DNA of 14,188 nucleotides from Kitasatospora sp040298565 (GCF_040298565.1 NZ_JBEPAK010000187.1:1-14188), one strand, 5' to 3'. Positions 1 to 6,300 are shown, counted from the first letter of the stretch. The notes: generated by a model from the sequence alone, not told the origin. Program-made: numbers and translations.

Positions 1-72
1 GTCTGGCGCGAGCTGACCGACTCGGTGAACTTCATGGCCGACAACCTGACCGGCCAGGTGCGCACCATCGCC
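1..72 (+). pseudogene. HAMP-repeat histidine kinase fragment (partial, broken)
   Basis: Read from base 1, the first 24 codons give a segment with WRELTDSVNFMADNLTGQV followed by RTIA. This closely matches the repeated HAMP linker units of large actinobacterial hybrid sensor histidine kinases, whose usual form is W-x-[DE]-L-T-[DE]-x-V-N-x-M-A-x-N-L-T-x-Q-V-R-x-I-A. In intact proteins the next residues are a valine/threonine/alanine-rich helix and another HAMP unit. Here the frame continues with RTLAVGSGPPFRLP, which does not fit. The frame stays open into the antisense of the deaminase gene, which is a GC-bias artefact. The gene therefore ends or is broken near base 72. The 5' part lies outside the window. 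It could be a degraded remnant, a frameshift, or a chimeric contig end. The family call is confident; its state as a pseudogene is inference. Confidence 0.6.
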
Positions 73-178
73 CGAACCCTCGCCGTGGGTTCGGGGCCGC
101 CGTTCCGCCTGCCCTGCCGGGCCTGCGGAGTCCGGGTGACGCACCGTCCCTGGGCGCGCCCCGGAGTCATTCGGGTCC

Positions 179-214
179 GGTGGCCGGGCCGGGCTCGAGA
201 CCGGCCCGGCCACC
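179..214 (-). terminator. Strong hairpin after 8-oxoguanine deaminase gene
   Basis: Arms at 179-192 (GGTGGCCGGGCCGG) and 201-214 are perfectly complementary over 14 bp, with an 8-nt loop. The hairpin begins 2 nt after the deaminase TGA on the minus strand. There is no U-tract, as is common for actinomycete terminators, and the symmetric stem could act in both directions. The rest of 73-216 holds no gene I can support. Confidence 0.75.
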
Positions 215-216
215 CG

Positions 217-1602
217 TCAGACCGGCCGGGAGGCGAGCTCCTTGGCCGCACGGGCGCAGGCGCGGGCGATCCGGTCCTCGTTCACGGTGGTCAGCCGGCC
301 CTTCTCGACCACGGCGTTGCCGTTGACGAACAGCACCGCCAGCGGGGGCAGCGCGCCGAAGGTGAGGGCGGCGACCGGGTCGGCGATCGAGGAGTGCATG
401 ATCCCGTCGATCTTCCACAGCGCCAGGTCGGCGAGCTTGCCGACCTCGATCGAGCCGATCTCGTTCTGGCGCCCGAGCACCCGGGCCCCGCCCATGGTGC
501 CCAGCCGCAGCGCCTGGCGCCCGGTGAGCGCGGTGGGGTAGCCGTGCAGGCGGTTGATCAGCAGCGCGTTGCGCAGCTCCGTGCCCAGCTCGCCGGACTC
601 GTTGGAGGCGGTGCCGTCGACGCCGAGCCCGACCGGTACGCCGGCCTTGAGCATGTCCGGCACCCGGGCGATCCCGGCGGCCAGGCGGGCGTTCGAGGAG
701 GGGCAGTGCGCCACGCCGGTGCCGGTCTCGGCGAACTTGGCGATGTCGGAGTCGTTCATGTGGACGCAGTGCGCCATCCAGACGTCCTCGCCGAGCCAGC
801 CGACCGACTCGAAGTAGTCGGTCGGCCCCATCCCGAACAGCTCCTTGCAGAACTGCTCCTCCTCGGCCGTCTCCGAGCCGTGGGTGTGCAGCCGGACACC
901 CTTGCGGCGGGCGAGTTCGGCGGACTGGCGCAGCAGGTCGGTGGAGACCGAGAACGGCGAGCACGGCGCGATGGCGACGTGCAGCATCGAGCCGAAGGAG
1001 GCGTCGTGGTAGCGGTCCACGGCGGCCTCGGAGGCGGCCAGGATGTCGTCCAGCTCCTCGACCGCGTGGTCCGGCGGCAGGCCGCCGTCCTTCTTGCTGC
1101 GGTCCATCGAGCCGCGCAGCGCGGTGAAGCGCAGGCCGAGCTCCTGGACGGCCTCGATGGAGGCGCCGAGGATGTCGCCGCCGTCCCGGGGGAAGACGTA
1201 GTGGTGGTCCGAGGCGGTGGTGCAGCCGGACTTGAGGAGGGCGGCGGCCGAGCCCTGGCTGGCGGCGTGCACGAGCTCGTCGTCGATCCGCGCCCAGGTC
1301 GGGTAGAGGGCGACCAGCCAGTCGAACAGGATGTCGTCCTGGGCGAGGCCGCGGGTGATCCACTGGTAGAAGTGGTGGTGGGTGTTGACCAGGCCGGGAG
1401 TGAGCAGGTGGCCCTCGCCGTTGATCCGGCGCACCACGTTGTCCAGCCACGCCGGGGCGGGGCCGTCGCCGACGGATTCGATCGTGTTGCCGAGGATGAC
1501 CACGTGGCCGCGGGCGTACTCGGTGTCGGCGGCGTCGACGGTGGCGATCGCGACGTTCTCGATCACGATCCGCTGGTCGGCGGGCGGGGGCTGGACTGCC
1601 AT
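217..1602 (-). CDS. 8-oxoguanine deaminase (amidohydrolase superfamily)
   Basis: A 461-residue cytosolic zinc/iron amidohydrolase. Metal and catalytic motifs in order: NTHHH at 73-77 (the HxH pair H75/H77), LHTHGSET at 238-245 with H241 and E244, AHCVHMN at 277-283, HCPSSN at 299-304, and GVDGTASNES at 327-336 with the metal Asp D329. This pattern and the LRGSMDRS segment (162-169) fit the 8-oxoguanine deaminase/hydroxyatrazine-type branch rather than classical guanine deaminase. The family reaction is 8-oxoguanine + water to urate + ammonia, which would feed the uricase encoded nearby. The ATG has an AGGAG site at 1610-1614, 7 nt upstream. The gene follows the permease by 68 nt, separated by a long hairpin. 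Related enzymes acting on guanine, isocytosine or s-triazines cannot be excluded from sequence alone. Confidence 0.88.
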   Translation of the reverse strand: MAVQPPPADQRIVIENVAIATVDAADTEYARGHVVILGNTIESVGDGPAPAWLDNVVRRINGEGHLLTPGLVNTHHHFYQWITRGLAQDDILFDWLVALYPTWARIDDELVHAASQGSAAALLKSGCTTASDHHYVFPRDGGDILGASIEAVQELGLRFTALRGSMDRSKKDGGLPPDHAVEELDDILAASEAAVDRYHDASFGSMLHVAIAPCSPFSVSTDLLRQSAELARRKGVRLHTHGSETAEEEQFCKELFGMGPTDYFESVGWLGEDVWMAHCVHMNDSDIAKFAETGTGVAHCPSSNARLAAGIARVPDMLKAGVPVGLGVDGTASNESGELGTELRNALLINRLHGYPTALTGRQALRLGTMGGARVLGRQNEIGSIEVGKLADLALWKIDGIMHSSIADPVAALTFGALPPLAVLFVNGNAVVEKGRLTTVNEDRIARACARAAKELASRPV

Positions 1603-1625
1603 GGTTTCACTCCTATGGGGGAGGG

Positions 1626-1665
1626 CCGGGAGGGGCGTGCACCGTGCGGTGCGCGCCCCTCCCGG
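1626..1665 (-). terminator. 18-bp hairpin between permease and deaminase genes
   Basis: Arms 1626-1643 and 1648-1665 pair over 18 bp with one G-U type position (1638/1653) around a GTGC tetraloop. The structure lies 5 nt after the permease stop and upstream of the deaminase ribosome site. It may terminate most transcripts or protect the upstream message, lowering deaminase relative to permease expression. No U-tract is present. Confidence 0.65.
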
Positions 1666-1670
1666 ACCGG

Positions 1671-3134
1671 TCAGGACGGTGTCGCCGTCGGCACCGTCGC
1701 GCCGGAGGTCTGGCCGGATCCGGACCGGCGGGGGGCTCCGACGTGGTGGAAGAGCAGGTTGAGCAGGACGGCCATCACGCAGCCGGCCGAGATCCCCGAG
1801 TGCATCAGGGTCCGGACGGCCTCCGGGAAGGAGTCGTAGAAGGCCGGCACCGCGATCGGGATGATGCCGACCCCGAGGGAGACCGACACCAGGATGGTGT
1901 TGGAGCTGGACTCCATGCCGGCCTCCGCGAGGGTGCGGATCCCGCTCGCCGCGACCGTGCCGAACAGCACGATCCCGGCGCCGCCGAGGACGGGCTGCGG
2001 CACCAGGGAGACGACCGAACCGAGCACGGGGAACAGCCCCAGCAGGATCAGGATGCCTCCGCCGGCCGCGACCACGAACCGGCTGCGGATCTTCGTCAGC
2101 GCCACCAGCCCGATGTTCTGGGCGAAGGCACTGGCGGCGAAGCCGTTGAAGACGGGGCTGAGCGCGGTGGCCAGTCCGTCGGCCCGCAGGCCGGCGGCGA
2201 GCGTGGGCTCGTCGGCCTCGCGGTCGACGATCTTGCCGAGCGCGAGCATGTCGGCGGTGGACTCGGTCATCGAGACCACCATGACGATGCAGAGCGAGGC
2301 GATCGCGGCAGCGTCGAACATCGGCGCGCCGAAGTGGAACGGGGAGGGGAGGGCGAAGACCTTCGCCTCCTTGACCGCGCCGAAGTCGGCGAGCCCCAGC
2401 GGGAAGGCGATCAGGGTGCCGAACGCCAGTCCGACGAGCAGGGACAGCTGCTGCCAGAAGCCGCGCAGCAGCCGGTTGCAGAGCACCACCGCGGCGAGGG
2501 TGAGCGCGGCGAGGCCGATGGCCCGCATGGAGCCGAATCCGGGGGCGCTCGGCGAGCCGCCGCGCGCCCAGTTCACCGCCACCGGGAGCAGGGACACCCC
2601 GATGAGGGTGATCACGGTGCCCTGGACGACCGGAGGGAAGAACCGGATGAGCTTGCAGAAGTACGGCGCCGCGAGGAAGCACAGGACCCCCGCGACGATC
2701 ACCGCTCCGAAGATCACCGGGAGGGCGTCCTTCGGTCCGTGTTCCTTGGCGATGGCGATCATGGGCGCGACACCCGCGAACGAGACGCCGTTCACGAACG
2801 GCAGTCGCGCACCGATCCGCCAGACGCCGAGGGTCTGGAGCAGGGTGGCCAGTCCGGCGGTGAACAGGCTGGCCGAGATGAGCAGGGCGAGGTCGGCGGG
2901 TGAGAGCCCGACGCCGGCGCCGACGATGAGCGGGGGTGCGACGACTCCCGCGTACATCGCGGCGACGTGCTGGAGACCGGTGGAGAACAGCTTCACCGGG
3001 GGCAACACCTCGTCCACGGGGTGGGTACCGGACCCGGACGGCTTGCCGGGGAGGCCTTGTGACGTGCCGTCCGGGCCTGGTGTTCTTGCTGGGGTGGAAC
3101 CGCCGTCTGTACTACTGGTGCTGCTGGGTGCCAT
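1671..3134 (-). CDS. NCS2 family purine (urate/xanthine-type) permease
   Basis: A 487-residue polytopic membrane transporter of the nucleobase:cation symporter-2 (nucleobase-ascorbate) family. Its length and hydrophobicity suit about 12-14 membrane segments. Visible family markers are LQHVAAMYAG at 54-63 (the conserved QH pair), the acidic transport motif MTESTADMLALG at 289-300 (E291), and the family signature QNIGLVALTKIRSR at 339-352. The N-terminal 40 residues are a hydrophilic Ser/Thr/Gly/Pro-rich tail and the C-terminus is also polar. I chose the ATG at 3134 because a GAGGGG site sits 6 nt upstream; an upstream in-frame start would add an arginine-rich tail with no support. Context favours urate or xanthine import with the next gene's 8-oxoguanine deaminase. 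UraA-like uracil specificity is less likely but not excluded by motif alone. Confidence 0.9.
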   Translation of the reverse strand: MAPSSTSSTDGGSTPARTPGPDGTSQGLPGKPSGSGTHPVDEVLPPVKLFSTGLQHVAAMYAGVVAPPLIVGAGVGLSPADLALLISASLFTAGLATLLQTLGVWRIGARLPFVNGVSFAGVAPMIAIAKEHGPKDALPVIFGAVIVAGVLCFLAAPYFCKLIRFFPPVVQGTVITLIGVSLLPVAVNWARGGSPSAPGFGSMRAIGLAALTLAAVVLCNRLLRGFWQQLSLLVGLAFGTLIAFPLGLADFGAVKEAKVFALPSPFHFGAPMFDAAAIASLCIVMVVSMTESTADMLALGKIVDREADEPTLAAGLRADGLATALSPVFNGFAASAFAQNIGLVALTKIRSRFVVAAGGGILILLGLFPVLGSVVSLVPQPVLGGAGIVLFGTVAASGIRTLAEAGMESSSNTILVSVSLGVGIIPIAVPAFYDSFPEAVRTLMHSGISAGCVMAVLLNLLFHHVGAPRRSGSGQTSGATVPTATPS

Positions 3135-3178
3135 GTCGAGCCCCTCTTGTGCCCGTGGCTCCCGGCGCGCCCGTGGCG

Positions 3179-3236
3179 CTGGAGACCTCCCGAGGGCGGG
3201 ACGGCGGAGCAAGGATCCCTCGGGACGCTTCTCCAG
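3179..3236 (-). promoter_or_regulatory. Possible structured leader of permease mRNA
   Basis: Two nested stems: an outer 6-bp pair CTGGAG (3179-3184) with CTCCAG (3231-3236), and an inner 8-bp pair CCCGAGGG (3189-3196) with CCCTCGGG (3217-3224) around a 20-nt loop. It ends 44 nt upstream of the permease ATG, a suitable place for a 5'-leader element. It matches no riboswitch class that I recognise, and high GC makes chance pairing common. Confidence 0.3.
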
Positions 3237-3356
3237 TGCCCCGGGCCGGCCGCCGCGAGGCGAACACGAACTCCGGTGGGTGGGGGTGGAGAAACAGGTG
3301 GTGCATGGAACTGCGGGTACTGCTCGTGGTGCCGGCGGTGCGCTCGCCCGGACTCG

Positions 3357-3402
3357 ACCGGCCCGTCGGGGGCCGGTGGGTGCGGCGACTCCGGGCGGAG
3401 TC
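3357..3402 (-). terminator. Tandem hairpins after uricase gene
   Basis: Downstream of the uricase stop on the minus strand come a 6-bp hairpin, GACTCC with GGAGTC (3387-3402, 4-nt loop), and an 8-bp hairpin, ACCGGCCC with GGGCCGGT (3357-3377, 5-nt loop). They are likely to end or attenuate the OHCU decarboxylase-HIU hydrolase-uricase transcript before the permease gene. Confidence 0.5.
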
Positions 3403-3422
3403 CTTGCGGTCGGGCGGGGAGG

Positions 3423-4343
3423 TCAGACGACCGGGATGACCGGGACGACGCCCTCGCGGTGCACGGTGCCCTCGATCAGGCCGTACATGCGGTCCGCGGC
3501 GTAGTAGACCTCGTTCTCGTTCTTGAGGCCGAAGGGCTCCAGGTCGACGAGGAAGTGGTGCTTGTTGGGCAGCTCGAGGCGTACCTCGTCCACCTCGGCG
3601 CGGTTGTTGAGGACCCGGGTGCCCATCGAGTGCAGGGTCTGCTGCAGCGAGTAGGAGTAGGTCTCGGCGAACGCCTCCAGCAGGTGTCGCTTCACGTGGG
3701 TGTAGGAGCGGTTCCAGTTGGGCTGGGCCTCGCCGTCGCGGCCGCTGTAGCCGTACTTCCAGCGGGCGGTGACCTGGGTGGCGAGGATGCGGTCGTACGC
3801 CTCCTGCAGGGTGGTGTACCGGTCCTTGATGTAGCCCCAGAACTCCGAGTTGGTGGAGTTCATGACGATGAGGTCCTTCAGGCCGGAGATGACCTGGACC
3901 TTCTCGCCGTCGTAGACCACCTCGGTGGTGCGGGTCTCCTGGCCGTTGCGGACGAAGGAGTGGCCGACCTCCTCCGAGCCGATGAAGCGGGCCGAGTTGT
4001 CCGGCGTCTTGATCCGGTCCCAGGCGTACTCCTCGATCCGGATCCGGGCGCTGTGCACGACGCCGCGCTCGGTGTCGTCGACGAAGTGCCGGGCCAGCAC
4101 GATGCCGAAGGCCTCGGCCGACTCGATCCCGTACTCCTTGGCGAAGGCGTAGACGGTGTTCTTGGTGGTGTCGGTGGGAAGGCAGTTGGCGTTGGACCCG
4201 GTGAGGTGGACGTCCTCGAACTCGCCCTGGAGGGAGACCGAGACGTTGAGGTCCTTGATCTCGTGGCGGGTGGAGTCGCGGTAGACCCGGACGATGCGGT
4301 TCTCCGCCTTGCCGTACTGGTTCTGACCGAGCACGTGGGCCAT
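3423..4343 (-). CDS. pucL: Urate oxidase (uricase)
   Basis: A 306-residue cofactor-free urate oxidase with two tandem T-fold halves. It converts urate + O2 + H2O to 5-hydroxyisourate + H2O2. The conserved residues are present: K12 (GKAEN), the T57-D58 pair in PTDTTKNTVY (56-65), ARHFVDD at 84-90, F168 and R175 in the SEFWGYIKDRY segment, Q234/Q235 in SLQQTL, and N260 with H262 in LPNKHHF (258-264). Length is normal (about 300). The ATG has an AGGAG site 6 nt upstream. It lies 30 nt downstream of the HIU hydrolase gene, whose unstable substrate it makes, so they are almost certainly co-transcribed. The C-terminal end PVIPVV lacks the SRL peroxisomal signal, as expected for a bacterial enzyme. 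Confidence 0.97.
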   Translation of the reverse strand: MAHVLGQNQYGKAENRIVRVYRDSTRHEIKDLNVSVSLQGEFEDVHLTGSNANCLPTDTTKNTVYAFAKEYGIESAEAFGIVLARHFVDDTERGVVHSARIRIEEYAWDRIKTPDNSARFIGSEEVGHSFVRNGQETRTTEVVYDGEKVQVISGLKDLIVMNSTNSEFWGYIKDRYTTLQEAYDRILATQVTARWKYGYSGRDGEAQPNWNRSYTHVKRHLLEAFAETYSYSLQQTLHSMGTRVLNNRAEVDEVRLELPNKHHFLVDLEPFGLKNENEVYYAADRMYGLIEGTVHREGVVPVIPVV

Positions 4344-4373
4344 GACAGGCTCCTAAGCTTCCAGGTCGGTCTA

Positions 4374-4709
4374 CTAGCTTCCGCGGTAGACCGAGTATCC
4401 GAACGGGTTCAGCAGCAGCGGCACGTGGTAGTGGTGCTGCGCGGGCGCGACCGTGAAGACGATCGAGACCTCGGGGAAGAACGGCGGCTCCGCCGACTTG
4501 AGCGCGTAGTACGCGCCGGTGTCGAAGAGCAGCCGGACGACCGAGCCCGCCTCCACGGCCGGGAGGTCCTTGACCCGGCCGTCGGAGTCCGTGGCGGAGG
4601 TGCCGAGCACCTGCCAGCCACCCTCGGTGTGCAGTGCGAGCTCGACCGGGACGCCCTCGGCCGGGCGGCCGAGGCTGGTGTCGAGCACGTGGGTGGAGAT
4701 GCCAGTCAT
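4374..4709 (-). CDS. uraH: 5-hydroxyisourate hydrolase (transthyretin-related)
   Basis: A 111-residue transthyretin-related protein, which as a family forms a tetramer hydrolysing 5-hydroxyisourate to OHCU. Signature residues are present: H7 in ISTHVLDT, R45 in SDGRV, PFFPEVSI at 76-83, H95 in HYHVPLL, and the diagnostic C-terminal YRGS (108-111). Length is typical. The start is the only ATG compatible with the N-terminal ISTHVLD motif. Its ribosome site is weak: AAGG sits 11 nt upstream. It ends in tandem in-frame stops, TAG TAG. It lies 115 nt after the OHCU decarboxylase gene and 30 nt before uricase. Confidence 0.96.
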   Translation of the reverse strand: MTGISTHVLDTSLGRPAEGVPVELALHTEGGWQVLGTSATDSDGRVKDLPAVEAGSVVRLLFDTGAYYALKSAEPPFFPEVSIVFTVAPAQHHYHVPLLLNPFGYSVYRGS

Positions 4710-4738
4710 GGGTGAGGTGACCTTACTGATGGCAGAGG

Positions 4739-4846
4739 TGATGGTGCGTCAGTCGCCGGGAAGGAGGCGACGGCGCGGCGACCGGCCGGCGTGCACCGGT
4801 CCGCGAGGCATTCTTGACGATGCGTCAGTTGCCGTCGAGGAGGCGG
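4739..4846. repeat. 32-bp imperfect direct repeat of uraD 3' end
   Basis: Positions 4739-4770 and 4815-4846 match at 25 of 32 bases with a 76-bp period. The right copy is the real end of the OHCU decarboxylase gene (RLLDGN then TGA). The left copy, in the spacer, reads RLLPGD then TGA on the minus strand. It looks like a duplicated gene end. Confidence 0.55.
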
Positions 4847-5328
4847 TTGAGCCGGATGTCGTTGATCTTGCGCAGTTCGCCCCGGACGATCTCCGCCTCG
4901 GTGGCCGGGTCGTTGGGGTGGCGCTCCCGCAGGGCGGCGAGCATGGTGGCCGCGGTGCGGCCGGTCGCGCAGATCAGGAACACGTGGCCGAACTTCGCCT
5001 CGTAGGCGGCGTTGGCCTCGCGCAGTTCGTCGAGGAGCGCCTGGTCCACGCCCTGGATGCCGGCCTGCTCGCGCTCGGAGGTGGCGTCGCCCGCCTTGGG
5101 CTGTCCGATCCGGGCGTGGCCGGCCATCGCGTCGCGCAGGTCCGCGTCGGTCAGTTCCGCCATCGCCGCCGCGTTGGCGGCGAGCAGGGCCTCACGGCTG
5201 GACCAGGGGCCGGCCGCCGCGACGGCGGCGGCCCAGCGGGGGCTGGAGCAGACGTCCAGCAGGATCTCCTCCAGCTCGGCGGCATCGGCCGCGGCCAGGG
5301 ACTCGAGGGCGTGGGGGTGGTTGGTCAC
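4825..5328 (-). CDS. uraD: OHCU decarboxylase
   Basis: A 167-residue all-helical 2-oxo-4-hydroxy-4-carboxy-5-ureidoimidazoline decarboxylase that yields S-allantoin and CO2 stereospecifically. Diagnostic motifs: the catalytic His in AGHARIG (69-75, H71), SEREQAG at 84-90 with the conserved E87, and the long YEAKFGHVFLICATGR segment (109-124). The C-terminus ends with the usual NDIRLNRLL. The frame is open further upstream, but I start at the GTG at 5328. A near-perfect AGGAGGT (5335-5341) lies 6 nt before it, and a strong promoter lies just upstream, so a longer protein could not be made from that transcript. This is the first gene of the urate operon. Confidence 0.95.
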   Translation of the reverse strand: MTNHPHALESLAAADAAELEEILLDVCSSPRWAAAVAAAGPWSSREALLAANAAAMAELTDADLRDAMAGHARIGQPKAGDATSEREQAGIQGVDQALLDELREANAAYEAKFGHVFLICATGRTAATMLAALRERHPNDPATEAEIVRGELRKINDIRLNRLLDGN

Positions 5329-5362
5329 GAGTGGACCTCCTGAAGAGTGGTGCCACCCGGAA

Positions 5363-5391
5363 AAGCTAGATCGACCCCACCCAGCCGTCAA
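5363..5391 (-). promoter_or_regulatory. Promoter of the OHCU decarboxylase-uricase operon
   Basis: On the minus strand, TTGACG (5391-5386), a 17-nt spacer and TAGCTT (5368-5363) form a housekeeping-type promoter. The predicted start near 5356 gives a leader of about 28 nt carrying the AGGAGGT site. The -35 box overlaps the operator-like palindrome at 5388-5402. Confidence 0.7.
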
Positions 5392-5402
5392 CAGTTTGTT
5401 GA
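5388..5402. promoter_or_regulatory. Operator-like palindrome, site A
   Basis: A perfect inverted repeat TCAACA-GTT-TGTTGA. The minus-strand form TTCAACAAACTGTTG (5403-5389) differs from site B at one of 15 positions. It overlaps the -35 box of the urate operon promoter, so binding should repress. A degenerate companion, GGTTACGTTTTGAACC, lies at 5412-5427. Confidence 0.7.
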
Positions 5403-5471
5403 ACGGTTGGTGGTTACGTTTTGAACCGACCCGCGATGCCGGGCCCTTTCGTGTGCGATTCGCCAAGTGTG

Positions 5472-5509
5472 CCCCGCCCCGGGGCGATCCACACTGTCCG
5501 GGGGCGGGG
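5472..5509 (-). terminator. Hairpin after HTH gene
   Basis: CCCCGCCCC (5472-5480) pairs perfectly with GGGGCGGGG (5501-5509) across a 20-nt loop, about 48 nt past the HTH stop and before the urate operon promoter. A competing 6-bp stem, AGTGTG (5466-5471) with CACACT (5490-5495), overlaps it. It is a probable terminator separating the two minus-strand units. Confidence 0.5.
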
Positions 5510-5556
5510 TCACTCGCTCGCAGGGCCGCCTTCTCGTCGAGGGGGGCGCCCCGGCC

Positions 5557-5937
5557 TCAGGAGGGCTTCGTGCCGTCCTGGCGGTTGAGGTAGTTGTACA
5601 CCGTGAAGCGGCTGACGCCGAGCGCCGAGGCGACCGTCTCGACGCCGTGGCGGACGGTGAAGGCGCCGCGCTCCTCCAGGAGGGCGACGACCCGCTGCTT
5701 CTCCCAGCGGTCCAGCTCGGCCAGCGGCCGGCCGTCGAACTGGCGGGCCATCTCGGCCAGCAGCCGGTCCAGCGCACTGCTCAGGTGCGGCAGCCGGACG
5801 GCCAGGGCCGGGGTGCCCTCCCACTCCAGGACGACGTCCTCGGACTTCGCCTCGTCCAGCGGGACGGGCGTCGCGCCGACCGCGTCCAGCAGCGGCTTGA
5901 CCGCCGCGGCGAGCGGGTGATCCACGTGCTCGGTCAC
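5557..5937 (-). CDS. Small helix-turn-helix protein (YheO/DauR-type HTH)
   Basis: A 126-residue protein. Its C-terminal part has RGAFTVRHGVETVASALGVS followed by RFTVYNYLNRQ (about 90-120). This resembles the HTH_22 domain of YheO/DauR-type regulators (G-x-F-x-x-[KR]-x-[AG]-x-x-x-VA-x-x-L-x-VS-x-x-TVY-x-YL). The PAS-like sensor domain of full-length YheO proteins is absent. Instead there is a short N-terminal region of about 75 residues with no motif I recognise. The GTG start overlaps the TGA of the upstream small gene (GTGA), so the two are translationally coupled. It sits between the urate operon and the divergent hyi operon, so it could be a local regulator. DNA binding is inferred from the HTH; targets are unknown. 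Confidence 0.8.
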   Translation of the reverse strand: MTEHVDHPLAAAVKPLLDAVGATPVPLDEAKSEDVVLEWEGTPALAVRLPHLSSALDRLLAEMARQFDGRPLAELDRWEKQRVVALLEERGAFTVRHGVETVASALGVSRFTVYNYLNRQDGTKPS

Positions 5938-6188
5938 GGCGTACCGCCCTCCTCGCCCAAGACGCTGACCTGGACGGAGATCCGGGTCGCTCCGGAGTCC
6001 AGGGTCTCCCGCAGCAGCCGGGTCACCGCGGCGAGGACCTGCTCGGCCTCGCCCTCGGCGCCGGTCCCGAAGGGGCCGACGGACACGTCCAGGCCGGCCT
6101 CGTCGACGACCTTGCGGGCCGCGGCGGCGTGCTCGGGGAACGTGTCCAGTTCGAACGGTTCTGTCGTGAACTCCACCATCAATCGCAC
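5934..6188 (-). CDS. Small thiamine-binding-like (DUF77/MTH1187-type) protein
   Basis: An 84-residue protein with a beta-alpha-beta-beta-alpha-beta pattern: VEFTTEPFEL, helix 18-31, VSVGPFGTGAEGE, helix 48-64, GATRISVQVSVL. The GPFGT-x-x-EG turn and the final GATRI-beta strand resemble the DUF77/YqgV thiamine-binding family, but the match is distant and the ligand is unproven. Start choice is uncertain. GTG at 6188 gives MRLMVEF; TTG at 6182 and ATG at 6179 are alternatives. GAGG lies 2 nt before the GTG, 8 nt before the TTG and 11 nt before the ATG. The stop overlaps the HTH gene start by 4 bp, so it leads a two-gene operon diverging from hyi. Confidence 0.75.
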   Translation of the reverse strand: MRLMVEFTTEPFELDTFPEHAAAARKVVDEAGLDVSVGPFGTGAEGEAEQVLAAVTRLLRETLDSGATRISVQVSVLGEEGGTP

Positions 6189-6194
6189 GTCCTC

Positions 6195-6224
6195 ACTGTA
6201 TCGAGCGGGGGTGGCGGCGGGCAG
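6195..6224 (-). promoter_or_regulatory. Weak candidate promoter of the small-protein/HTH operon
   Basis: On the minus strand, TACAGT (6200-6195) fits TANNNT, and its expected start point falls at about 6188, the GTG itself. That would make a leaderless transcript. The -35 region (CTGCCC, 6224-6219, 18-nt spacer) is poor, so this is tentative. Confidence 0.25.
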
Positions 6225-6278
6225 GGCCTGGGTGATCGAACAGCCGTGAGCCCGGCCGGCGGGCCCGACCCGGCGGCT

Positions 6279-6293
6279 TCAACAAAATGTTGC
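6279..6293. promoter_or_regulatory. Operator-like palindrome, site B
   Basis: TCAACA-AAA-TGTTGC is a near-perfect inverted repeat (CAACA-N3-TGTTG exact). The 15-mer TTCAACAAAATGTTG spans 6278-6292. It ends 8 nt before the -35 box of the hyi promoter and lies within the divergent region, so it could control both directions. Confidence 0.7.
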
Positions 6294-6300
6294 GGCACCC

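Larger units (their letters stand above)
3135..3422. other. 288-bp spacer between uricase and permease genes
   Basis: I see no convincing gene here. The only minus-strand frame starting near 3306 lacks a ribosome site and reads as low-complexity Pro/Ala/Arg/Gly. The spacer holds two small hairpins just after the uricase stop and a larger stem-loop in the permease leader, listed separately. I found no clear TTGAC/TANNNT promoter for the permease. Confidence 0.6.

Noticed and set aside
25..1839. A 604-codon plus-strand open frame covering the 8-oxoguanine deaminase gene
   Set aside because: It is antisense to a well-supported amidohydrolase and its translation is Gly/Val/Arg/Asp-rich low complexity, the usual effect of GC bias. 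Only its first 24 codons resemble a protein family.
3112..3306. A 64-codon minus-strand frame in the uricase-permease spacer
   Set aside because: It has no ribosome site and no recognisable motif, and it overlaps the permease start in another frame.
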